Origin: Armatimonadota bacterium
GTDB taxonomy: Bacteria > Armatimonadota > Armatimonadia > Armatimonadales > Armatimonadaceae
Length of the DNA: 10,895 nt
Assembly (NCBI GenBank): GCA_014381035.1
Contig: JACMIS010000922.1
Location: forward strand, 1-10,895
Direction of reading: 5' to 3'
The notes beneath the pieces are model-generated. The model searched no databases. It saw nothing but the letters and a program-made list of their open reading frames with translations, and was not told where the DNA came from. Each line of letters begins with the position of its first letter. Position 1 is the stretch's first letter. Below are positions 5,792 through 10,895 of this stretch, one piece after another. The translations under genes and the position numbers were made by a program.

Positions 5792-6352
5792 ATGACCGAG
5801 CGTGAGAAGATGCTGGCGGGGGAACTGTATCTGGCGTCCGACCCGGAACTGGTCGCCGGACGCAACAACGCCCGCCGATTGACACGGCGGTACAACGCGA
5901 CGGCGGAAGACGACGTTTCGGGGCGGGAAGCCCTGATCCGGGAACTGCTCGGTGTGGTCGGGGAGTCGCCCTATATCGAACCTCCCTTCCGGTGTGATTA
6001 CGGCGCGAATATCTTCGCCGGAAACCGTCTGTATATCAACTTCGGTTGCGTCATCCTCGACTGCGCCGCCGTGCATTTCGGCGACGACGCGAAACTCGGA
6101 CCGTCAGTGCAGATTTACACGGCGTACCATCCGCTGGATGCCGCCCTCCGCACCGCTGGTTCCGAACTCGCCGCCCCGATCCGCATCGGGAACCGGGTCT
6201 GGATCGGCGGCGGGGTAATTCTGTGTCCGGGCGTGACAATCGGCGACGACAGTGTGATCGGCGCGGGTAGCGTCGTCACACGGAGCATCCCGCCCGGTGT
6301 GGTCGCGGTCGGCAACCCGTGCCGCGTCCTGCGGGAGTTACCGACCGATTAG
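5792..6352 (+). CDS. Maltose/galactoside O-acetyltransferase-type left-handed beta-helix enzyme
   Basis: This 186-aa protein is a hexapeptide-repeat acyltransferase that transfers acetyl from acetyl-CoA to a sugar hydroxyl in the cytoplasm. It matches the Maa/LacA/NodL group in length and order. The N-terminal helical MAC domain begins EREKMLAGELYLASDPEL. GRNLYINFGCVILD-like text follows (here GNRLYINFGCVILD, 77-90). The catalytic histidine is in YTAYHPLD (H113), then GNRVWIGGGVILCPGVTIGDDSVIGAGSVVTRSIPP (133-168) gives the helix coils. The natural substrate is unknown, and the name maltose acetyltransferase is only the family label. It is co-directional with moxR, 77 bp downstream across element D, and its start lacks a clear ribosome-binding site. 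It ends 8 bp from the convergent mscL stop codon. Confidence 0.92.
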   Translation: MTEREKMLAGELYLASDPELVAGRNNARRLTRRYNATAEDDVSGREALIRELLGVVGESPYIEPPFRCDYGANIFAGNRLYINFGCVILDCAAVHFGDDAKLGPSVQIYTAYHPLDAALRTAGSELAAPIRIGNRVWIGGGVILCPGVTIGDDSVIGAGSVVTRSIPPGVVAVGNPCRVLRELPTD

Positions 6353-6375
6353 CAACAGACCTACCCGCTAACCGG
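6345..6375. terminator. Possible weak bidirectional hairpin between the convergent acetyltransferase and mscL genes
   Basis: CCGATTAGC (6345-6353) and GCTAACCGG (6367-6375) pair over nine positions with one mismatch, which becomes a G-U pair in the minus-strand RNA. The loop is 13 nt. The stem includes the acetyltransferase stop codon. No U-tract follows on either strand, and a competing hairpin (6372-6389, 7-bp stem, loop CTGC) overlaps it. The terminator function is doubtful. Confidence 0.3.
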
Positions 6376-6861
6376 CTTCTGCAAGCCGGGAACCGTAGCG
6401 GGATCAACAGGCTTTCCCGCGGCGAGCAGATCCCGAATCTCGGTAAGCAGTGTTTCTTCTTTTGTCGGAGCAGGGGCGGCGGTCGGTGCCGGGTCCGGGT
6501 CGCGCCGCAGTTTGTTGATCGCTTTCACCAGAAGAAACACTGCGAACGCAAGAATCAGGAACTGAAGCGCGGTGTTGAGGAACGAACCGATAGCAAGGAC
6601 GGGAGCACCGGCAGCCTTCGCTGCCGCCAGCGATTTGTAATCGTCAAAGGTCGTTGGATCAAGGTTGATAAACTTGCTCGTTAAATCCTTCGCAATTCCC
6701 CCCGTCGCCTTGCTTACCAGATAGCCGACCGGCGGCATAATCAAGTCGTCTGTCAGCGAGGTGACGATTTTCCCGAACGATGCCCCGATGATCGCTCCGA
6801 CCGCAAGGTCTATGGCGTTGCCTTTGATAGCGAACTCTTTAAACTCATCTATTAGTCCCAT
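6361..6861 (-). CDS. mscL: Large-conductance mechanosensitive channel MscL
   Basis: MscL is a homopentameric inner-membrane channel that opens under membrane tension to release solutes during hypo-osmotic shock. The 166-aa sequence starts MGLIDEFKEFAIKGNAIDLA, the family's N-terminal amphipathic helix. It continues into TM1 with the gate-forming stretch VGAIIGASFGKIVTSLTDDLIMPP (21-44), then a periplasmic loop (about 45-87) and TM2 (about 88-114, IGSFLNTALQFLILAFAVFLLV). After a Pro/Ala-rich linker (121-132) comes a C-terminal helix (EETLLTEIRDLL, 135-146), extended by about 20 residues beyond usual family lengths. The start ATG at 6859-6861 has GGAAAG (plus-strand 6873-6878) 11 nt upstream. 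It is the last gene of the minus-strand group but is separated by 87 bp from the preceding gene, so it may have its own promoter. Confidence 0.96.
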   Translation of the reverse strand: MGLIDEFKEFAIKGNAIDLAVGAIIGASFGKIVTSLTDDLIMPPVGYLVSKATGGIAKDLTSKFINLDPTTFDDYKSLAAAKAAGAPVLAIGSFLNTALQFLILAFAVFLLVKAINKLRRDPDPAPTAAPAPTKEETLLTEIRDLLAAGKPVDPATVPGLQKPVSG

Positions 6862-6922
6862 TGCGCTTATATCTTTCCATTTGCACGTTCAACACCCGGC
6901 AAGATAGCCGAAAAGTGCCGCC

Positions 6923-6948
6923 AGTATACCCGGTTTATTGCGTGTAAA
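6923..6948 (-). promoter_or_regulatory. Weak candidate promoter for mscL
   Basis: On the minus strand TTTACA (complement of 6943-6948) is followed by TATACT (complement of 6923-6928), each a five-of-six match to the -35 and -10 hexamers. The spacer is only 14 bp, shorter than normal. A second TATAAG closer to the gene would give an almost leaderless transcript. Confidence 0.25.
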
Positions 6949-7659
6949 TCAAAGCCAGCGGACAACAGTATTCTCTTTCAAGTGGCGTAAGCGTTGCACG
7001 ATGTCGAAGCAAAACATTGTAAAAGTAGTGATCGCCGCCGTACCGACCCGCTCCAGAATCCCGAAACCCCACCGTGCCCACGCGGCAGTTGTTTCGGACG
7101 CCTTGTAAAATGGTTGTTCCACCGGCGGAATAGTGACCGCGAAGATGACGAGTGCGAGGATCAGCGCGCTCTGTGCGGTGCGGTATTCGACCCGGCGTTC
7201 CTCGATCAGGTTGTGAAGTCGGGTTTCGGTAAGGATTTCGCCGCGCAGGGTCGCCTTCGTCGTGCGCGGGGGCAGGATTTGAAGTTCGGGTAGGAAATCG
7301 AGCCTGTCAATCCCGCGCCTATCGGGCTCGCCGAGGGTTCTTTGTACGCCCCGCACGAAATCCTCACACGCCCGCTTCAGGATCGCGATGTCTTCGTTTT
7401 GTAGGCGTACGGTGATCCGTCCGGCGTTCGGCGCGTCCACGATTCCCCACGTCTTGAGTTGCGCATTGTGGATCGTGAACCAGAGCATTTCCGCGACCTC
7501 GCTCTGGTCGGTCGAGGCGATTTCCGACAAAATCGCGTTGCGATGCTCCGCGACCTCCTTGCTGTCCTGGGGGAGGGTAGGAAACCAGCCGATACGGGCA
7601 AGTCCGGTTTGTAATTCATCCGGGGTAAGGTCGGTTGTACAGATAATGATGGCTCGCAT
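6949..7659 (-). CDS. Unrecognised protein with a soluble N-terminal domain and two C-terminal membrane helices
   Basis: I do not recognise this 236-aa protein. The N-terminal about 155 residues look soluble and mixed alpha/beta, starting MRAIIICTTDLTPDELQTGL. An acidic and Gln-rich middle (for example QNEDIAILKRACEDFVRG, 87-104) follows. Two hydrophobic segments (about 162-178 and 204-220) flank a short loop, and the end is basic (RLRHLKEN). This resembles a small membrane-tethered effector or accessory protein, but no conserved motif supports any function. It starts 24 bp after the stop of the neighbouring membrane protein gene and very likely shares its transcript. No clear ribosome-binding site precedes the ATG. 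Its reading frame is open over the full length, with codon use like that of its neighbours, so I regard it as a real gene. Confidence 0.75.
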   Translation of the reverse strand: MRAIIICTTDLTPDELQTGLARIGWFPTLPQDSKEVAEHRNAILSEIASTDQSEVAEMLWFTIHNAQLKTWGIVDAPNAGRITVRLQNEDIAILKRACEDFVRGVQRTLGEPDRRGIDRLDFLPELQILPPRTTKATLRGEILTETRLHNLIEERRVEYRTAQSALILALVIFAVTIPPVEQPFYKASETTAAWARWGFGILERVGTAAITTFTMFCFDIVQRLRHLKENTVVRWL

Positions 7660-7683
7660 AGTTTGGGAAGAATAGTCCAGTTT

Positions 7684-8526
7684 TCAATGATTAATCGTAT
7701 AGTTGAGAAGCAACATCGCACTACCAGCGATTGTACCTAAAAGTAGCAGGGCGAGAATCTTTCGCGTCGTCGTCCACTGATAGACGCCACAATCGGGGCG
7801 TGTTCGTCCGGGCGCGTAGGCGTCGAAAGCATCCCACAAGGCACCGGCAACGGCGGGAGTCAGGTTATTGAGCGGGAGTTGTGCGACGGGACCGGGAACC
7901 CCCGGTTTCGGTTCCGGGGCGCGGTAGAGGATGACTGCCCAGCGCATGTTCGGCTCGAATTGTGCTTCCATAACATTATCCCAGAAAACACGAATCTCCT
8001 GCGGACCGCGCCTCGCCTCGGTGATCACGTTCTCCAGAGCAAAGCCGAGTACGCCGACACAGAAACTGATAAGACCAACTCCGCGCATCACATTTTCGGC
8101 GACCGGGTTTCCCTGTACCCAGGCTACTGTGAACAAAAGCGAAATCCAGACAACATAGCCAAGGCATCCTAACTTCCCCAGCCAAACGACGGGAGTAACG
8201 CCGGTGCCGAGCAAGGTAAACCCATCTTCATCCAGTGTCAGGGTGCCTTTGCGGAACCGGGACCTTCCTGCTGTAACGACGCCGCGCACGGAACGTAGCG
8301 GCTGAATCGGGCGCAAAGTCGTTGCATCTACGGGAATTGTTTCGACGATCACCCGCCACGGGTTCTGCGGACCGAGTGTCGGGGCAGGATCGGCAGGGCG
8401 CGGCTTTCCAAAGCGGATCGGAAAGAACCATTTTCTCGCAAGATGTCGCTCCTGTTTTCGCGCTTGATCCCGGACAAAATCTCCCAAAACGGGGGGAGGC
8501 GGGGTATGCTCGATTGCCGGTTCCAC
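7684..8526 (-). CDS. Unrecognised three-helix membrane protein, possibly PH-domain-like
   Basis: A 280-aa protein of no recognised family. The N-terminus is hydrophilic and Pro-rich (HTPPPPVLGDF). Residues about 58-112 form a beta-rich segment with GTLTLDEDGFTLLG. Two adjacent membrane helices follow (about 114-137 and 147-168), then another beta-rich segment (EIRVFWDNVMEAQFEPNMRWAVILYR, 177-202) and a C-terminal helix (about 256-277). A beta segment split by a helical hairpin, followed by a WDNV-type strand, resembles bacterial membrane PH-like (YcxB-type) proteins, but this is a weak structural impression. The start is GTG at 8524-8526 with no convincing ribosome-binding site. The frame is open for some codons upstream but offers no other start before overlapping the GH62 gene. 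It lies 37 bp after the GH62 stop and 24 bp before the next gene, suggesting one operon. Confidence 0.75.
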   Translation of the reverse strand: MEPAIEHTPPPPVLGDFVRDQARKQERHLARKWFFPIRFGKPRPADPAPTLGPQNPWRVIVETIPVDATTLRPIQPLRSVRGVVTAGRSRFRKGTLTLDEDGFTLLGTGVTPVVWLGKLGCLGYVVWISLLFTVAWVQGNPVAENVMRGVGLISFCVGVLGFALENVITEARRGPQEIRVFWDNVMEAQFEPNMRWAVILYRAPEPKPGVPGPVAQLPLNNLTPAVAGALWDAFDAYAPGRTRPDCGVYQWTTTRKILALLLLGTIAGSAMLLLNYTINH

Positions 8527-8563
8527 GAAAGGACAGTTCTTTGTTGGTGGTGGTTTTTCCTGT

Positions 8564-9457
8564 TTAGTCGCTTTCGCCGCTGATGATCCCCAACTTCCAC
8601 GACATTTCCGGGTAAGGCTCGATATATTCCGAATGTCTCAACCCCTGGATCAGCAAAACCGGATGAACGTCGTCATATTCCAATCGCTCGTCGAAACCGG
8701 TACGAAGCATTTCGCCGTGAGAAACGACCTGTGTCCATCCTTCACCGACAAGTTGCGAACCTGCCGCATAGTCGTCCCGTACCTTTGTCCACGGTCCCGT
8801 CGGATGCGGCGCACGCGCGAATCCGAAAGAGCGGTCCCCTGTATTGCGCTCGTAAATCATGTGAAACTCGTCGCGTCCCTGCGCCTTGTATACATGAACC
8901 GCCTCATGAACACCGGTAAAGACGATTCGTGCCTCTCCCCAACCGTCCGGGAAATTCAGTAATGTTGTCCGGCGCACCATGACATCTTTGTGGTCCTCCG
9001 TGTAATAAAGGTAAGCATCGGTTTCGTCGCACAAAATCCAGAAATCAATCCACTTGTTAGGCGTATCCTTCATCAGCAAAGGGTGTGACGTACTCCATGA
9101 TGCCGGGTCGGGGAGTGTTTTTGTCGTTACAAACATCGGCTGGTAGTTGGCGTCGGTGGTTTGAAAAAGTAGATACCAGATGCCGTGCGGGCGGAAGTAG
9201 AATATCTGCGGGGCGCAACCATAGCGCGTCGCGCCGCATGCACCGGTCAGTTCATAACGGGGAGCGTCAGGCATTTCCTGCCATGTCTTCGCCGCAACGT
9301 ATCCCGTGGTGTACTCGTTCCTGCCGCGTGCCGTATAAAAGACGTGCCACTGTCCTTCGAAGTAAACGACCGAAGGGTCCTTCACCGCGGTTTCATCGAA
9401 TGTGCCGGAAATACCTGGCGACAGGACCGGTGCGCCAACTCTCCACTGTCCGTACAT
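8564..9457 (-). CDS. GH62-like alpha-L-arabinofuranosidase
   Basis: GH62 enzymes are five-bladed beta-propeller inverting hydrolases that remove arabinose side chains from arabinoxylan or arabinan. The 297-aa protein follows the family closely. KDPSVVYFEGQWHVFY has the catalytic base Asp (D27). CAPQIFYFRPHGIWYLLFQT (81-100) is the family's APTLFYF...IW..L.Y block. PNKWIDFWIL has the pKa-modulating Asp (D138), VHEAVHVYKAQG has the catalytic acid Glu (E185), and WTQVVSHGEMLRT (241-253) precedes the end LIQGLRHSEYIEPYPEMSWKLGII. The residues are assigned by family alignment from memory. There is no signal peptide, although a typical GH62 is secreted. A stop codon bounds the frame about 17 codons upstream, and the ATG has AAGGG 9 nt upstream. 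It is divergent from a glycosyltransferase and heads the minus-strand gene group. Confidence 0.85.
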   Translation of the reverse strand: MYGQWRVGAPVLSPGISGTFDETAVKDPSVVYFEGQWHVFYTARGRNEYTTGYVAAKTWQEMPDAPRYELTGACGATRYGCAPQIFYFRPHGIWYLLFQTTDANYQPMFVTTKTLPDPASWSTSHPLLMKDTPNKWIDFWILCDETDAYLYYTEDHKDVMVRRTTLLNFPDGWGEARIVFTGVHEAVHVYKAQGRDEFHMIYERNTGDRSFGFARAPHPTGPWTKVRDDYAAGSQLVGEGWTQVVSHGEMLRTGFDERLEYDDVHPVLLIQGLRHSEYIEPYPEMSWKLGIISGESD

Positions 9458-9599
9458 ATCTCTAAACCCTTGCGCTATTTCATTTCGATGTACCGCTTAC
9501 GTACTCCTTTTCGGTGGAACGGTTTCGTGGTAGAAACAAACGATGATTCCGCCCACGCCGCAAATAATTTTGCCCGCCACTACGAAAGCGTCACGGTAG
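9458..9599. promoter_or_regulatory. Divergent intergenic region between the GH62-like and glycosyltransferase genes
   Basis: These 142 bp must hold the promoters for both divergent genes. I found no convincing -35/-10 pair on either strand. AT-richer patches at 9561-9571 and 9531-9541 are the best places to look. On the minus strand an AAAAGGAG at about 9508 lies before no useful start codon. TTTCGTGG near 9522 and CCACTACGAAA near 9577 form an imperfect inverted pair. Confidence 0.4.
9467..9471 (-). promoter_or_regulatory. Shine-Dalgarno sequence for the GH62-like gene
   Basis: On the minus strand AAGGG lies 9 nt before the ATG. It supports the start that gives a protein without a signal peptide. 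Confidence 0.5.
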
Positions 9600-10778
9600 A
9601 TGCGTGTTTTGTTTGTCGCCTCGGAGTTGCAGGGCTCGGCGACCTACCGCTACCGTAGTGAAAATCTGGCGCGTTGTCTGCGCCGCGCCGGACACACCGC
9701 CGAGGTCGTGTATGTCGGGCAGTCGCGGGTTCGGCTGGACGCGGATGTTGTCGTGTTGCACCGTATTTGCGCGGTGCCTGAGGGAATCGCCTTCGCCCGA
9801 GCCGCTCGCAAGATCGGCGCGGTACTCGTTTACAGCACGGACGACACGGTGTATGACGCGGAGTCATTCCCCGACTACGGCGAACCGTGGGGGGCGATTC
9901 GTGCCTTCGCTCCTCTCCACGCGGAAATGCTCGCCGAAGCCGATGCGGTTCTCGTTTCCACGGACTATTTAGCACGGGATATTTCGCGGATATTCGGACC
10001 GGAAAAGCCGGTTTTCACGGTACGGAATTTCCTGTCCGAGGAGCTCCTGAGACTGTCGGAAACCGCCGCACGGCAACAAGCCGAAAAAGACGGAAGTGTT
10101 GTCACTTTCGGCTACATGTCGGGTTCGGCGACGCATAATGTAGACATTTCGGTCGCGACACCGGCATTGCAGGAGATCCTTCTGTCGCGGGAGAAGACGC
10201 GCCTTCTTCTTGTCGGTCCGCTCCTGGTGGATAGCGTACTGAGTAGGTTTGAGCGGGTCGGTAAAGTAATTCGCGCGCCGTTCGTGCCGTGGCAGAAACT
10301 ACCGGGGATCATTGCGATGACCGATGTCAATCTTTCGCCGCTCAATCTGAACCATCGGTTTGTGCGCGGGAAGTCGGAAATCAAGTTTCTGGAAGCCGCT
10401 GCTGCCGGGGTGCCGACGATTGCCACCGCGACGGAAGGATTTACGGAGTCGGTCCCTGGCGACGCTATCTCGTATTCGCGTGATGCCGTGGATGGTTACG
10501 GCAATAATGACAGCATGGACTGGTTCGCAAACATGGAGCGTCTCCTCGACCCGGATGCCCGCCGCGATCTTGCCGACCGCGCCTATCTGCACACCCTCAC
10601 GCACGGAACGGAGGAAACGCAATCTTCCCACGTCGCCGCAACCTTCGAGCGGGTCGCCGCCCTGCCACGCAAGGGACGCGGGGACACGCAAGAAAATACG
10701 GGGCAGGTCTGGGTGAATTTCCCGTTCGCGCCGCCGAAGTATCTGGCGAAGGCGATTCTCCGTAGGATGAAACAATAA
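9600..10778 (+). CDS. GT4-like (GT-B fold) glycosyltransferase
   Basis: A 392-aa cytoplasmic or membrane-associated sugar transferase. The N-terminal Rossmann domain starts MRVLFVASELQGSATYRYRSENLARCLRRAGH, with the typical acceptor-side loop. The middle has YSTDDTVYD (78-86) and LAEADAVLVSTDYLA (111-125). The C-terminal donor domain has FGYMSGSATHNVDISV (170-185), RLLLVGP (201-207), APFVPWQKLPGII (226-238) and the nucleotide-sugar binding segment KSEIKFLEAAAAGVPTIAT (258-276), which has the E-x4-E variant of the GT4 motif. The GYxSGTxTHN block is characteristic of glycosyltransferases in surface polysaccharide clusters. Donor and acceptor cannot be told from sequence. The ATG at 9600 lacks a strong ribosome-binding site. 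The C-terminal 35 residues are basic and hydrophobic (PPKYLAKAILRRMKQ) and could associate with the membrane. A strong hairpin follows the stop codon. Confidence 0.88.
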   Translation: MRVLFVASELQGSATYRYRSENLARCLRRAGHTAEVVYVGQSRVRLDADVVVLHRICAVPEGIAFARAARKIGAVLVYSTDDTVYDAESFPDYGEPWGAIRAFAPLHAEMLAEADAVLVSTDYLARDISRIFGPEKPVFTVRNFLSEELLRLSETAARQQAEKDGSVVTFGYMSGSATHNVDISVATPALQEILLSREKTRLLLVGPLLVDSVLSRFERVGKVIRAPFVPWQKLPGIIAMTDVNLSPLNLNHRFVRGKSEIKFLEAAAAGVPTIATATEGFTESVPGDAISYSRDAVDGYGNNDSMDWFANMERLLDPDARRDLADRAYLHTLTHGTEETQSSHVAATFERVAALPRKGRGDTQENTGQVWVNFPFAPPKYLAKAILRRMKQ

Positions 10779-10813
10779 AACGCGGCGACTTATGCGATGA
10801 AGTCGCCGCGTTT
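10778..10813. terminator. Bidirectional rho-independent-type terminator
   Basis: A perfect 13-bp inverted repeat, AAACGCGGCGACT (10778-10790) and AGTCGCCGCGTTT (10801-10813), encloses a 10-nt loop. It begins on the last base of the glycosyltransferase stop codon and ends 15 bp before the stop codon of the convergent minus-strand gene. On the minus strand the stem is followed by a T-rich run (TTTTATTGTTT). On the plus strand the T-run is short, so termination is probably better for the minus-strand gene. Confidence 0.85.
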
Positions 10814-10827
10814 CAGTGTGGGAGCAA

Positions 10828-10895
10828 TTACTTTTTCGCGCCGCGCCGCCGAACCAGTACACCGCCAAACACGCCGACAAAACCGCTCAGCATCA
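10828..10895 (-). CDS. C-terminal end of a protein with a hydrophobic helix and basic tail (possible PEP-CTERM-like sorting signal); 5' part outside window
   Basis: Reading the minus strand from the window end gives MLSGFVGVFGGVLVRRRGAKK and then the stop TAA (complement of 10828-10830). A Gly-rich hydrophobic stretch followed at once by Arg-Arg-Arg and a Lys-rich end is the architecture of PEP-CTERM-type and related C-terminal sorting tails, which are cleaved by an exosortase-like enzyme. The short motif that would prove it (such as a PEP triplet) would lie about 10-15 residues upstream, outside the window. It could instead be an ordinary C-terminal membrane anchor. The position of the stop codon 15 bp from a bidirectional terminator hairpin supports this being a real gene end. 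Confidence 0.55.
   Translation of the reverse strand, partial: MLSGFVGVFGGVLVRRRGAKK

Noticed and set aside
6319..6684. Plus-strand frame of 121 codons opposite mscL
   Set aside because: It is antisense to an unmistakable MscL and starts inside the acetyltransferase gene in another frame.
9185..9658. Plus-strand frame of 157 codons spanning the GH62 gene, the divergent gap and the start of the glycosyltransferase
   Set aside because: It runs antisense through GH62 catalytic motifs and out of frame into the glycosyltransferase. No ribosome-binding site or recognisable domain.

Overview
This is a chromosomal window, moderately GC-rich by eye, from a bacterium I cannot place to genus. The HrcA/GrpE pair, a DUF4129-DUF4350-MoxR gene group, a bacterial GH62-type arabinofuranosidase and a possible C-terminal sorting tail would fit Armatimonadota or a neighbouring phylum, but that placement is a low-confidence inference. 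I see no rRNA, tRNA, CRISPR array, transposase or phage gene. The window looks like ordinary chromosome decorated with small repeat elements.

Layout. Plus strand, 1-6352: the 3' part of hrcA (heat-shock repressor); grpE (DnaK nucleotide exchange factor), with a good candidate promoter between the two; a six-helix membrane protein; a secreted or membrane-anchored DUF4129 protein; a DUF4350 membrane protein; a MoxR-type AAA+ ATPase; and a maltose/galactoside-type O-acetyltransferase. From 1252 to 5714 the genes overlap or abut and read as one operon, probably a MoxR-dependent envelope-associated assembly. The DUF58 partner usual in such clusters is not visible. Minus strand, 9457-6361: a GH62-like arabinofuranosidase, two unrecognised membrane proteins and mscL. 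Plus strand again, 9600-10778: a GT4-like glycosyltransferase divergent from the GH62 gene. It converges, across a strong bidirectional terminator hairpin, on the C-terminal tail of a minus-strand protein that ends in a hydrophobic helix plus a basic cluster.

The most unusual signal is at DNA level. Four of the plus-strand gene junctions (1172-1251, 3278-3383, 4644-4747, 5712-5790) carry an element with a G-rich left arm and a C-rich right arm that are partly or almost perfectly inverted copies, often with a 7-bp rhythm. At two junctions the element lies inside coding sequence. It creates the C-terminal tail of the DUF4129 protein (35 of 37 positions matched between arms) and most of the N-terminal extension of MoxR. 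At the other two it fills the whole intergenic gap and leaves the next gene with no visible Shine-Dalgarno sequence. These look like one family of heptad-based palindromic repeats, comparable in style to the heptanucleotide STRR repeats of cyanobacteria.
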